Notes: a model not told the origin generated them from the letters alone. DNA of 59,513 nucleotides from Paraoerskovia marina DSM 21750 (GCF_000701465.1 NZ_KL370784.1:1-59513); one strand, 5' to 3'. Numbered from the stretch's first letter, positions 1 through 7,902 are shown. Translations and numbers: made by a program.

Positions 1-370
1 GAGCTCCTGTCCGTGTCTCCCTGTCGGGCTGACATCCAGAACATTACAGCCGGAACAACGAACCACCAAATCCCCCCGACGTGACCCCCACCACCCCTCG
101 TTGCACCCCTTCCCACGGGGGTGGATCGTCGCCCGCAACTGCTCACCCTCGACAGCGCTCACCCTCGACAGCTCTGGTGCCGATGCCCCCGCTCGCCGGG
201 CCCAGCGCGGGGCCGGCATGGACGAGCACTCGAAGAGTGCCGGTTGTACGGCGACAGCGCGCCCCGGTGCATTCCTGCTTCGTTCGAAGCGTCGCGGCCA
301 CGCAGGCCGATGCACCGTCTCGAGGACAGGCGGCGCACGACACACGGCGGCGGTTGCCTCGCACTGACGG
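1..370. other. Left-edge intergenic stretch, no gene recognised
   Basis: No reading frame here has both a plausible ribosome binding site and the codon bias of the neighbours. The only structure I see is a 15-base direct repeat (gctcaccctcgacag) at 141-155 and 157-171. The short overlapping frames crossing this stretch look like shadows created by high GC. The first bases may be the promoter side of a gene outside the window. Confidence 0.5.
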
Positions 371-416
371 CGAAGGGGCCCTGCGCACCACCCGTGTGGT
401 GTGCAGGGCCCCTTCG
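371..416 (-). terminator. Terminator hairpin after putP
   Basis: Two 21-base arms (371-391 and 396-416) pair with a single G-T wobble around a 4-base loop. The hairpin lies 17 bases past the putP stop codon. There is no U-run after it on the minus strand, which is common for actinobacterial terminators. Confidence 0.8.
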
Positions 417-432
417 GGCGTTGCGAGGACGA

Positions 433-1956
433 TCAGGCGGTAGCGCCTGCCTCCTTGCGTGCAGCCTCGATGTCGTCCGACTTCGCGTAGACACGGGCGG
501 CGTTGAACTCCGCATCGACCTGCGGGTCGTCCTGCTTGGTGACCAACGAGACCACCCAGGCGACGACGAGGCAGATGACGAAACCGGGAACGATCTCGTA
601 GAGCGTGCTCGACAGCTCGGTGTGGCCCCAGATGAAGGCCGTCACGCCACCGCTGATCATTCCGGCGAGCGCACCCCAGCGGGTCAGGCCCTTCCAGTAC
701 AGCGCGAGGAGGATCAGCGGACCGAACGCGGCACCGAAGCCGGCCCAGGCGAACCCGACGAGGTCGAGCACGGAGGAGTCGGGGTCGAGAGCGAGCAGCG
801 CGGCCACGACCGTCACGACGAGGACACCGATACGTCCGAGGACGACACCCTTCTTCGCCGTCGTCTTCTTGCCCACGATCATGTAGAGGTCCTCGACGAG
901 GGCCGAGGCTGACACGATGAGCTGCGACGAGATCGTCGACATGATCGCGGCAAGCACGGCGGCGAGCACGAGGCCCGCGACCACAGGGTGGAAGAGGATC
1001 TGCGACAGCTCGAGGAAGACCGTCTCCGGGTCATCGAGGGTGGCGTTCGTCTGCTGGAAGTAGGCGATACCGACGAGCCCGGTCATCACAGCACCCGTGG
1101 CCGAGATGATCATCCAGGCGATACCGACACGGCGGCCGGTGGTCGCGTCGCTCGGCTTACGCATCGCCATGAAGCGGACGATGATGTGCGGCTGGCCGAA
1201 GTAGCCGAGGCCCCAGGCCAGCGACGAGACGATGCCCGCGACGGTCGCGCCCGCGGTCCAGGAGAGGGCGTCGCCCCCGTTGGTCACGTCGGCCTCGCGG
1301 ATGCCGTCGACGACCGAGCCCCAGCCACCGATCTCGACGATCGCGACGATCGGCACGGCGATGAGTGCGGCGACCATCAAGATGCCCTGGGCGACGTCGG
1401 TCCACGTCGCGCCCAGGAAGCCACCGAACAGCGTGTAGGCGAGGGTCACGCCGATGACGACGGCGATGCCGACCCAGTAGTTCGAGTCGAACGAGCTCTC
1501 GAAGAACTTCCCGCCGGCCACCATGCCGGAGGACACGTAGAACGTGAAGAAGACGAGCACGATGATGCCCGCGGTGACGCGGAGCGAGCGCGAGGTGTCG
1601 CGCAGACGGTTCTCGAAGAAGCTCGGGATCGTGATCGAGTTGCGCGTGACCTCGGTGTACGCGCGCAGCCTTGGCGCCACGAACTTCCAGTTGAGCCAGG
1701 CACCGACGGTCAGGCCGACGGCGATCCAGGCCTCGATGAGACCCGACGCGTAGATCGCTCCGGGGAGTCCCAGCAGGAGCCAGCCCGACATGTCGGAGGC
1801 TCCGGCGCTGAGTGCGGCCTGCGCCGGCTTCAGGCGCCGCCCACCGAGCATGTAGTCGTCCATGTCGGAGGTGTTGCGGTAAGCGGTGTAGCCGATCGCA
1901 AGCATCGCGAGCAGATAGACCACGATGGCGATTGTCTGCCACGTTTGGTCGCTCAT
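433..1956 (-). CDS. putP: Sodium/proline symporter PutP
   Basis: The 507-residue product matches the sodium:solute symporter family (PutP is about 500 residues) and imports proline with Na+ across the cytoplasmic membrane. About 13 hydrophobic segments are visible. Family landmarks include YMLGGR near residue 35, SAGASDMSGWLLLGLPGA near residues 50-67 (the sodium-site helix) and a GYFGQPHI stretch near 250. I chose ATG 1956 over the in-frame ATG at 1992 because GGAGAGG lies 11 bases upstream and the alignable protein starts there. No putA or putR is adjacent. A perfect CRP/GlxR-type palindrome sits about 270 bases upstream. A close acetate or pantothenate symporter is less likely. Confidence 0.88.
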   Translation of the reverse strand: MSDQTWQTIAIVVYLLAMLAIGYTAYRNTSDMDDYMLGGRRLKPAQAALSAGASDMSGWLLLGLPGAIYASGLIEAWIAVGLTVGAWLNWKFVAPRLRAYTEVTRNSITIPSFFENRLRDTSRSLRVTAGIIVLVFFTFYVSSGMVAGGKFFESSFDSNYWVGIAVVIGVTLAYTLFGGFLGATWTDVAQGILMVAALIAVPIVAIVEIGGWGSVVDGIREADVTNGGDALSWTAGATVAGIVSSLAWGLGYFGQPHIIVRFMAMRKPSDATTGRRVGIAWMIISATGAVMTGLVGIAYFQQTNATLDDPETVFLELSQILFHPVVAGLVLAAVLAAIMSTISSQLIVSASALVEDLYMIVGKKTTAKKGVVLGRIGVLVVTVVAALLALDPDSSVLDLVGFAWAGFGAAFGPLILLALYWKGLTRWGALAGMISGGVTAFIWGHTELSSTLYEIVPGFVICLVVAWVVSLVTKQDDPQVDAEFNAARVYAKSDDIEAARKEAGATA

Positions 1957-2280
1957 GGGGATGGAATCCTCTCCATTTGCTGGTTGAGGCACACCGACGG
2001 CGTGCCCAAAGCCCTAGACACTGCCAGTCCATCCCTGGGAAGAGTCAACCCCGAGGCCGCCACGGTCATGGAGTTGCCGCGCTCGGACGCTCTGCACGAC
2101 GGGCGTTGGACGCCGACGTCGCAGGAGTGACGTGACCCCCCTCACGATCGTTGAAACGACGGGGCTGAGAGAGATCGAGCGTTGGCCCGTCAGGCGAACT
2201 TCTTTGCATCATCGACCATAACATGCTGTGTGACGGCGGTCACACTTTCACACACCGTCCACATCCTGAGCACAATCTGC
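1957..2280. other. putP upstream region
   Basis: This 324-base gap between putP and the preceding hydrolase (both minus strand) shows no coding signal. It is notably richer in A/T near 2200-2280 and holds the CRP/GlxR-like palindrome at 2229-2244. It most likely contains the putP promoter and the 3' end of the hydrolase transcript. Confidence 0.5.
2229..2244. promoter_or_regulatory. CRP/GlxR-type binding site
   Basis: The 16-mer TGTGACGGCGGTCACA matches the CRP/GlxR consensus TGTGA-N6-TCACA exactly and is a near-perfect palindrome. It lies in the long leader of putP, some 270 bases before the start codon. In actinobacteria such sites bind cAMP-dependent GlxR/CRP regulators and often control carbon and amino-acid uptake. 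Whether it activates or represses putP cannot be read from sequence. Confidence 0.6.
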
Positions 2281-3570
2281 TCAGCGTGCCGCTGGCGCCC
2301 ACCGTCCGCGAACCATGTCGAACAGCCGTGGGACGATCCGTGCGCCGTCCGCACGGAGCCCGTCGTGCAGGTACTCGTTGGTCACCCAGAGACTCGAGCT
2401 CCCCGTCGCATCGAGCGTCTCCCGCGCGAGACCGAGGTCGACGTACGGGTCGTCGTCGTACTGCACCGCGGCCAGCGGGACCTCGTTCGACGCGAGCCGA
2501 TCGACGTCGTACAAGAGGGGCCAGGACTTCCGCGAGGCCAGGGCCTCGGCCACTCCACGGAACGGGCGCAGGGCCCGGATCTCGTCGAACATCCACGGGT
2601 AGACCGTCTCACCGGTCAGTCGCAGGGGACGTACCGACGTCGAGAACTCCGGTGTCCGCAGGTACTCGTCGTGCGCGGCCCAGCCCGGCTCGCGCTCGCC
2701 CTGGTGGTAAATGACCTCCTGCAGCAGCATGTACAGCGGGTTGCTCACGTACCCGGTCCGTGCGCCGACCGCAGACAGGAACGCGGGGTCGAGGCCGCCG
2801 TCGGACGCGAACGGGGACTCGAGCAGCCAGTGCAGACCGTCGGCCCCGTCACTCATCCCGAGAGACTGTCCGAGCACCTGCAGCCGGTGCGGAGTGAGCA
2901 CGTCGCCGTCGGGCAGGAGGACCTCCTGTGCGCCCAGGAGGTCGGCGATCGCTCCCAGGGTCGCGACGTCGTCGGGAAACTCCCGCTCGAAGGCGCGGTT
3001 CCGCTCGAGCTGGCGGGGGAAGGTCCGGGCGTAGACCGTCTCTGCGTCGGCACGGACGGACGGGATGCCACCGGTCGTCAGGCAGGCGTCGAGCGCCTCG
3101 GGGTACCGCGAGAGGTAGGACAGGGTGATGAAGCCGCCGTACGACTGACCGAGCGTCGTCCACCGCCGTCCGCCGTAGAGGGCATGGCGCAGCCGCTCCG
3201 CATCCTCGACGATCGCGTCGGCCCGGAAGCACGCGACGTACTCGGCCGCAGCGGCTGGGGTCGGGAACGAGTCGAGGAGCGCGCCGTCGATGCGGGACGA
3301 CCGGCCGGTCCCCCGCTGGTCGAGGAGGACGACCCGGTGGGTCTCAAGGACCTTCGACCACCAGCCGCCGGCTGCCGTCGGGCGAGGCCCCTGGCCGCCA
3401 GGGCCGCCCTGAAGGAAGAGGAGCAGGGGTAGGTCATCGCCGTCACGTGCCGGATCGACGACCTCCCGCGCATAGACGGTGATCTCGCCGAACCTCGTCG
3501 GGTCGGTCCAGTCGACGGGGACGGAGATGTGGCGGTCGCGGAACAGCAGCCCGGGGATCGTGGAGGTCAT
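2281..3570 (-). CDS. Alpha/beta-hydrolase, proline iminopeptidase-like
   Basis: The 429-residue protein is an alpha/beta-fold serine hydrolase of the tripeptidyl/prolyl aminopeptidase type, which releases N-terminal residues from peptides. Visible landmarks are the oxyanion motif FLQGGPGGQGP near residue 45, DQRGTGRS near 80, and the nucleophile elbow GQSYGG near 135. C-terminal D and H candidates occur in YDDDPY and NEYLHDGL, as in family S33. No signal peptide is seen. The start at 3570 lies 4 bases after the TetR stop codon; ATG 3591 would overlap that gene. The pair looks like one operon, so the regulator may control the hydrolase. Substrate is unknown. Confidence 0.8.
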   Translation of the reverse strand: MTSTIPGLLFRDRHISVPVDWTDPTRFGEITVYAREVVDPARDGDDLPLLLFLQGGPGGQGPRPTAAGGWWSKVLETHRVVLLDQRGTGRSSRIDGALLDSFPTPAAAAEYVACFRADAIVEDAERLRHALYGGRRWTTLGQSYGGFITLSYLSRYPEALDACLTTGGIPSVRADAETVYARTFPRQLERNRAFEREFPDDVATLGAIADLLGAQEVLLPDGDVLTPHRLQVLGQSLGMSDGADGLHWLLESPFASDGGLDPAFLSAVGARTGYVSNPLYMLLQEVIYHQGEREPGWAAHDEYLRTPEFSTSVRPLRLTGETVYPWMFDEIRALRPFRGVAEALASRKSWPLLYDVDRLASNEVPLAAVQYDDDPYVDLGLARETLDATGSSSLWVTNEYLHDGLRADGARIVPRLFDMVRGRWAPAAR

Positions 3571-3574
3571 CCAT

Positions 3575-4207
3575 CTACCGTATGCCGACATCGCCTGACG
3601 GATCTGTTCGCGTCGGGACCGGGGTGAGGACGGCTGCGACCATCGTCTCGACCGCCCCCGCCATGTCCAGGTCCGGCTCCGAGAGGAAGTGGAGCTGCAG
3701 CCCGTCGGCGAGAGCGTGCAACCCCGTCGCGAGCGTGTCGGCGTCCAGGGACGGTTCGATGCGACCGTCGGCCTGCATCTGCCGGACCGCGCCGGCGAGG
3801 ACTGCTCGGAAGAGTCCGCGCCGGCTGACGAAGTACTCGTGCGCGGCGTGCGCCGGGTCGGCAGCCTCCACCGCGAGCGCGGTGTAGAGGTGGACCAGAC
3901 CCGGTACGTCGGCATTCGCACGCATGACCTCGACGAACGTGTCGAGGGCACCCTCGATCCCCCCGTCGACGAACGCCGTCAACGCACGCGTGCTGTCGGC
4001 GTCGTCCCGAGCTCGCAGGACCTCGACGAAGAGGTCCTCCTTGGAGTCGAAGTGGTGGAGCAGCCCCGTCTGGCTCAGCCCTACCTCGTCCGCGATCTCC
4101 TTGAGCGAGGCGCCACGGTACCCCTGGCGTGCGATCACGGCGAGCGCCGCCGTGAGCAGCCTCTCGCGTCTGGCGATCCCCTTGGCGTACGGCCCGCGTC
4201 GTGGCAT
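3575..4207 (-). CDS. TetR/AcrR family transcriptional regulator
   Basis: The 210-residue protein begins with a basic tail and a TetR helix-turn-helix domain (about residues 12-58) with the typical LLTAALAVIARQGYRGASLK and LHHFDSKEDLF motifs. The C-terminal ligand and dimer domain is variable. Start 4207 was chosen because homology begins at MPRRGPYAKG; the upstream extension lacks sense. It is the first gene before the hydrolase and is divergent from the radical SAM pseudogene. A 14-base palindrome (4220-4233) just upstream could be its operator. The inducer is unknown. Confidence 0.88.
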   Translation of the reverse strand: MPRRGPYAKGIARRERLLTAALAVIARQGYRGASLKEIADEVGLSQTGLLHHFDSKEDLFVEVLRARDDADSTRALTAFVDGGIEGALDTFVEVMRANADVPGLVHLYTALAVEAADPAHAAHEYFVSRRGLFRAVLAGAVRQMQADGRIEPSLDADTLATGLHALADGLQLHFLSEPDLDMAGAVETMVAAVLTPVPTRTDPSGDVGIR

Positions 4208-4219
4208 GGAGCGATCGTA

Positions 4220-4233
4220 GGCCCGGACGGGCC
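4220..4233. promoter_or_regulatory. Possible TetR operator palindrome
   Basis: The sequence GGCCCGGACGGGCC is an inverted repeat with 6-base arms around GA. It starts 13 bases upstream of the TetR start codon, in the region divergent to the radical SAM gene. Position suggests autoregulation, but GC-only palindromes arise easily at this base composition. Confidence 0.25.
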
Positions 4234-4350
4234 CGAACTGAGTCTGGTGTCGCCGTCGGGAAAAGAGACCGATCGGCAGCGTTGAACGGGAGTTGGCGAA
4301 GACACGATGGAAAACGAGCCTTGCCCCGGCGGATCGAAGGAGCACGGTCA

Positions 4351-5384
4351 ATGACACGCAACGAAGAGACCGCGCGTCGCGGGATCCCGTACTCGGTGCT
4401 GGCGAAGCCCGCGGGCGCGGCCTGCAACCTCGACTGCTCGTACTGCGTCTATCGCTCCACGTGCTGCCGTACGACGAGAAGCCCCAATGGATGTCCGCCG
4501 AGACGCTGAGCACCTACGTCCGTGCGCTGTTCGCCGCGCACCCCGACGGCGAGGTCACCGTCGCCTGGCAGGGACGCGAGCCCATGCTCCGTGGTCTGCC
4601 CTTCTTCCGCCGCGTCGTCGAGCTCTCCGAGCGGTACCGGCGCCCGGGCCAGCGCGGCGCGCACGTCATCCAGACCAACGGGACCCTGAACGACGACGAG
4701 TGGGCGACGTTCCTCCGGCGTCACCACTCCCTCCAGTTCATCCCGATCGTCGAGCGGGTGCCGGCAGGAATGGGGCCGACGGCGGAACGCAGCTGGCGTG
4801 ACGACGACGGGCACCGCGTCCTCTATACCCAGGACGGAGACGGAGTCACGTCACGCACCGTCTCCCCCGCCGGCTGGGGGCGCTTTCTCAGCACCGTCTT
4901 CGACGAGTGGGTGCGCCACGACGTCGGCGAGATGTTCGTCCAGCACTTCGACGGAACCCTCGGGAACTACCTCGGCCGGCCCAGCCTGTGCGTGCACGTC
5001 CCGCAGTGCGGGCAGGCCGTCGCGGTCGAGCACAACGGCGACGTCTACGCGTGCGACCACTATGTCGAGCCGGACTACCGCCTCGGCAATATCACGGAGA
5101 CGAGTTTCCCTGACCTGCTGGCACAGCCAGAGCAGGTCGAGTTCGGCCTCAGCAAGCTCACGAGCCTCCCCGAGCAGTGTCGCGAGTGCCCCGTGCGCTG
5201 GGCCTGCAACGGAGGATGCCCGAAGGACCGGTTCGTCCCGACCCCGGGCGGCGAGCCAGGGCTGAACTACCTCTGCGAGGGTTACCGGGCGTTCTTCGGC
5301 CACGCGCAGCCTGCGGTCTCCGCGATGGCCGAGCTCCTCCGGCGCGGCAGGCCGGCGACCGACGTCATGACGATGGTCCGTTGA
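4351..5384 (+). pseudogene. Degraded anaerobic sulfatase-maturating (radical SAM/SPASM) enzyme
   Basis: The intact family oxidises a Cys or Ser of sulfatases to formylglycine using SAM and three 4Fe-4S clusters. From ATG 4351 (GAAGGAG nine bases upstream) the frame gives KPAGAACNLDCSYCVY, the radical SAM CxxxCxxC site, but stops at 4509. The continuation, LPYDEKPQWMS onward, is in another frame to 5384; loss of one base near 4453 explains the jump. About 65 residues normally lying between the TNGTL...DDEW and QFIPIVER motifs are absent (near 4725-4735). The WQGGEP motif reads WQGREP. The SPASM cysteine cluster (CRECPVRWACNGGC) survives. No sulfatase is nearby. Confidence 0.8.
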
Positions 5385-5395
5385 CCACCGCCGCG

Positions 5396-5575
5396 CTACT
5401 CGTCGTCGTGCCGTACCGGCTCGGGTGAGTGCCGCGGTGCCGTCACGATCGCGACGACCGCCGCCACCGAGACGACGAGCAGGGCGATCAGGCCAAGCAC
5501 GAGGATCGCCACCAGAAGAGGGTGATCGGCCCCGAGCACCCCGACCTCGTGCGGGTCCCACGAGAATCTCTGCAT
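5396..5575 (-). CDS. Small single-pass membrane protein (59 aa)
   Basis: The frame encodes 59 residues: a polar N-terminus (MQRFSWDPHEVGVLGADHP), one long hydrophobic helix of about 25 residues (residues 20-46) and a charged C-terminus ending HDDE. ATG 5575 is preceded by GAGGAGGGG at ideal spacing, and third codon positions are mostly G or C. The C-terminus should be cytoplasmic or periplasmic depending on topology; it carries few basic residues. It is convergent with the radical SAM pseudogene and stands alone. I do not recognise a family; similar one-helix proteins are common in actinobacteria. Short length makes the call less than certain. Confidence 0.6.
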   Translation of the reverse strand: MQRFSWDPHEVGVLGADHPLLVAILVLGLIALLVVSVAAVVAIVTAPRHSPEPVRHDDE

Positions 5576-5653
5576 GTGCCCCTCCTCGGACCGACGCGTC
5601 GACAGATCAGAACTCCAGTTAACCAGGTCCCGCGCACCGATGCCGAGAACGAC

Positions 5654-5692
5654 GAAGGGCCCTGATCGGCGTCTTGCCGATCAGGGCCCTTC
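5654..5692 (-). terminator. Terminator after tRNA-Arg
   Basis: A perfect 17-base-pair hairpin (arms 5654-5670 and 5676-5692, loop of 5) begins 5 bases past the tRNA 3' end on the minus strand. Confidence 0.85.
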
Positions 5693-5697
5693 TGCTG

Positions 5698-5770
5698 TGC
5701 GCCCGGAGGGATTCGAACCCCCAACCTTCTGATCCGTAGTCAGATGCTCTATCCGTTGAGCTACGGGCGC
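5698..5770 (-). tRNA. tRNA-Arg (anticodon ACG)
   Basis: The 73-base sequence folds into a cloverleaf with acceptor GCGCCCG/CGGGCGC, anticodon arm TCTGA-CTACGGA-TCAGA giving ACG, T-loop GTTCGAATC and discriminator A. CCA is not encoded. ACG with A34 edited to inosine normally reads CGU, CGC and CGA. Confidence 0.95.
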
Positions 5771-5805
5771 GTACCGTGACTCCCCCATCGGGCGAGCCGT
5801 AGATG

Positions 5806-5834
5806 AGCCTAGCGCTTCCCCGGCCTGTTCCCAA
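5806..5834 (-). promoter_or_regulatory. Candidate promoter of tRNA-Arg
   Basis: On the minus strand TTGGGA (5834-5829) and TAGGCT (5811-5806) are separated by 17 bases. The -10 box is 35 bases before the mature tRNA. TAGGCT is close to the actinobacterial TANNNT -10 pattern. Confidence 0.4.
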
Positions 5835-5909
5835 ACCGATGAGCCCTGGGGCCACCGTGATCCGCACCACGTCCCACCGTAAGGGCCGGACGACGTCGGA
5901 TCAGCAGAA

Positions 5910-5938
5910 AAGGTCCCGACTTGTGCAGCCGAGACCTT
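5910..5938 (-). terminator. Terminator after tRNA-Ser(GCT)
   Basis: Arms 5910-5920 and 5928-5938 form an 11-base stem with two G-T wobbles and a 7-base loop, followed on the minus strand by TTCTG. It starts 6 bases beyond the tRNA 3' end. Confidence 0.7.
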
Positions 5939-5944
5939 CCTGAG

Positions 5945-6033
5945 CGGAGACGGAGGGATTTGAACCCTCGAACGGGTTGCCCCGTTACCACCTTAGCAGG
6001 GTGGCGCACTAGGCCGGACTATGCGACGTCTCC
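5945..6033 (-). tRNA. tRNA-Ser (anticodon GCT)
   Basis: The 89-base gene has acceptor GGAGACG/CGTCTCC, a long variable arm typical of class II tRNAs, anticodon arm CCACC-CTGCTAA-GGTGG giving GCT, T-loop GTTCAAATC and discriminator G. It reads AGC and AGU. CCA is not encoded. Confidence 0.95.
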
Positions 6034-6063
6034 TCAGACACACACGAATGTACGTCCGCCGAT

Positions 6064-6093
6064 AGGTTACCTGGCCGGGGGCGCATGGAGCAA
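6064..6093 (-). promoter_or_regulatory. Candidate promoter of tRNA-Ser(GCT)
   Basis: TTGCTC (6093-6088) and TAACCT (6069-6064) on the minus strand have an 18-base spacer, and the -10 box lies 30 bases before the tRNA. Position and spacing are good; the -35 box is only a fair match. Confidence 0.35.
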
Positions 6094-6155
6094 AGCGCCG
6101 TCCCGAACCGCGCGATTCCGCCGTACTGCGGGGCTCGCCGGCGTGCTCCACAAAC

Positions 6156-6194
6156 GGAACGAGCGGGCACCGAGTCTCGGTGCCCGCTCGTTCC
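6156..6194 (-). terminator. Terminator after tRNA-Ser(TGA)
   Basis: Perfect 18-base arms (6156-6173 and 6177-6194) with a 3-base loop begin 5 bases after the tRNA 3' end. Confidence 0.85.
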
Positions 6195-6199
6195 GTCGG

Positions 6200-6284
6200 C
6201 GGAGGGCGAGGGATTCGAACCCCCGGTTGCTTGCACAACAACGGTTTTCAAGACCGTCACATTAGGCCGCTCTGTCAGCCCTCC
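6200..6284 (-). tRNA. tRNA-Ser (anticodon TGA)
   Basis: The 85-base gene has acceptor GGAGGGC/GCCCTCC, anticodon arm ACGGT-CTTGAAA-ACCGT giving TGA, a long variable arm, T-loop GTTCGAATC and discriminator G. It reads UCA and other UCN codons. Together with the two other tRNAs it forms a same-direction cluster in which each gene has its own hairpin. Confidence 0.95.
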
Positions 6285-6361
6285 CAGAACCAACGCCCTG
6301 CACGGTCGAGTCTACCGAGAGTGGGGCGAGGATCCGAACCTGAGAACCGGAGGCCCCTGGA

Positions 6362-7009
6362 TCAGGCCCGTGCGTTGGCGCGGAGCTGACGCATCGCAAG
6401 CTGCACGAGCGCGATCAGCGTCTGCTTGGTCGCGGCACGCGAGCGGGCGTCCGTGTACAGCATCGGCACGTGCGCGGGGATCTGCAGAGCCTCACGCACG
6501 TCGTCGAGCTTGTGCTTGGCCACTCCGTCGAAGCAGTTCACACCGACGACGAACGGGATGTTGCGGGACTCGAAGTAGTCGATCGCGGGGAAGCACTGCT
6601 CGAGCCGCTCGGTGTCGACGAGGACGACTGCGCCGATCGCGCCGCGGACCAGGTCGTCCCACATGAACAGGAAGCGGTCCTGACCCGGGGTGCCGAACAG
6701 GTAGAGCCACAGCGAGCCCGGCAGCTCGATACGGCCGAAGTCCATGGCAACCGTGGTCGACGTCTTGCGCTCGGACTGACCACCGGCGTCGTCGACGCCG
6801 ACGGAGTGCTCCGTCATCGCAGCCTCGGTGTTCAGCGGCTCGATGTCAGAGATCGACCCGATGAAGGTCGTCTTGCCGACGGCGAAGCCGCCCGCGACGA
6901 CGATCTTGACGACCGTCGGGGCGGTCCGGGCCGGCGCGGCCGAGCCCTGGGCTGCCGGTGCTGCTCCAGCCTGCTGAGCAGGCTGACCGCTAGAGGGCGG
7001 AAATGCCAT
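6362..7009 (-). CDS. Conservon GTPase (CvnD-type)
   Basis: The 215-residue protein is a Ras/MglA-like GTPase of the actinobacterial conservon family. A proline/alanine-rich N-terminus (about 30 residues) precedes the P-loop GGFAVGKTTFIGS near residues 40-52. The G3-like FGTPGQDRF follows near 107 and the G4 position reads NCFDG instead of the classical NKxD, as is usual in this family. Start 7009 overlaps the DUF742 gene by 20 bases, implying translational coupling. It is the last gene of the operon and probably a signalling switch on the membrane-associated conservon complex. Confidence 0.9.
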   Translation of the reverse strand: MAFPPSSGQPAQQAGAAPAAQGSAAPARTAPTVVKIVVAGGFAVGKTTFIGSISDIEPLNTEAAMTEHSVGVDDAGGQSERKTSTTVAMDFGRIELPGSLWLYLFGTPGQDRFLFMWDDLVRGAIGAVVLVDTERLEQCFPAIDYFESRNIPFVVGVNCFDGVAKHKLDDVREALQIPAHVPMLYTDARSRAATKQTLIALVQLAMRQLRANARA

Positions 7010-7403
7010 TGAGAACACTCTCCAGAACACTCAGGGACATACCCGAGCTCGCGCTGCCGTGACCGGTGTGCACGTTGACGGGGGTCGAGGTGTGGACGGT
7101 GACGTAACGCTCCTCCTGGAGGTCCGCCACGAGGATGCGGGTGACGCCGAGCGGCAGTCGGAGCAGCGCGGACAGCTCGGCCACGGACACGTAGGTGTGC
7201 GCGGCGTGCTGGAGGATGGCGCGCTTCTCCGGAGGCAGCCCCTGACTGCTGACCGCACCGGGAAGCACCTCCACCAGTGCCTCGAGCGGCAGGTCGGACG
7301 TCGCCGACCGTACTCGCCCTCCGGTGACCGCGTACGGCCGAACCGTTGACGCCTCATATGTATCAGCGCTGTGCATACCGCCTCCGAAAGATCCGTTCGT
7401 CAT
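6990..7403 (-). CDS. DUF742 protein (CvnC-type)
   Basis: This 137-residue protein matches the DUF742 family, the third member of conservons. A variable N-terminus contains VRPYAVTGGRVRS (about 21-33). A winged-helix-like core follows, with ILQHAAHTYVSVAELSALLRLPLGV (64-88) and ILVADLQEERYVTVHT. Such proteins are thought to sit in the kinase-roadblock-GTPase complex rather than bind DNA. It starts 10 bases after the roadblock gene and overlaps the GTPase gene. Function beyond signalling is not known. Confidence 0.88.
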   Translation of the reverse strand: MTNGSFGGGMHSADTYEASTVRPYAVTGGRVRSATSDLPLEALVEVLPGAVSSQGLPPEKRAILQHAAHTYVSVAELSALLRLPLGVTRILVADLQEERYVTVHTSTPVNVHTGHGSASSGMSLSVLESVLNGISAL

Positions 7404-7413
7404 CGATCCGACC

Positions 7414-7863
7414 TCATGCCACTGGTGTACGCGTTGCCCCGTCGACGGGGAGGCTGCCGCGCATCTCGGAGATGAGCTGCGGCGTCAGCGTCGCCTCGGT
7501 CCGAGAGACGAGAAGCGCCATCTCGTAGCCGATCAGACCGATGTCGCAGCTGGACTCCGCCACGACGCCGAGAACCGAACCGTTCGACACGTTCATCAAG
7601 AAAAGGAAGCCATTGTCCATCTCGACAATCGCCTGGCGCACGTTCCCGCCATTGAGCTGGCGTGCTGCGCCACGGGTCAGGCTGGACATGCCGGAGACGA
7701 TCGCCGCCAGCTGGTCACCGCTGGTGCGGTCCAGCTGGTCGGACATCGCCATCAGCAGACCGTCTGCCGACACCACCAGCGTGTGGCGGCTGCCGGGCAC
7801 GGTCCGCACAAAGTTGTCCAACAACCAACCAAAGTTGGTGGCCTCGGTACTGAGCGCGTTCAC
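7414..7863 (-). CDS. Roadblock/LC7 domain protein (CvnB-type)
   Basis: The 149-residue protein is one roadblock/LC7 (longin-like) domain. Recognisable parts are the N-terminal ATNFGWLLDNFVRTVPG, HTLVVSADGLLMAMSDQLDR (27-46) and the SGMSSLTRGAARQLNGG segment. In conservons and in the MglA/MglB pair of myxobacteria such proteins modulate their partner GTPase. Its gene sits between the sensor kinase and DUF742 genes, 39 bases after the kinase stop. All four genes share strand and tight spacing, so one transcript is expected. Confidence 0.92.
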   Translation of the reverse strand: MNALSTEATNFGWLLDNFVRTVPGSRHTLVVSADGLLMAMSDQLDRTSGDQLAAIVSGMSSLTRGAARQLNGGNVRQAIVEMDNGFLFLMNVSNGSVLGVVAESSCDIGLIGYEMALLVSRTEATLTPQLISEMRGSLPVDGATRTPVA

Positions 7864-7902
7864 TCTTCCTCCTCGTCAGGTCCCATCGGTCCGTGCGCGC
7901 CG

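Noticed and set aside
1-370. Possible small genes at the left edge
   Set aside because: Several short overlapping frames exist on both strands, but none has a ribosome binding site or a codon pattern like the neighbouring genes.
6285-6361. Possible further tRNA or attachment site after tRNA-Ser(TGA)
   Set aside because: The sequence has no cloverleaf and no direct repeat of a tRNA 3' end that would mark an integrated element.
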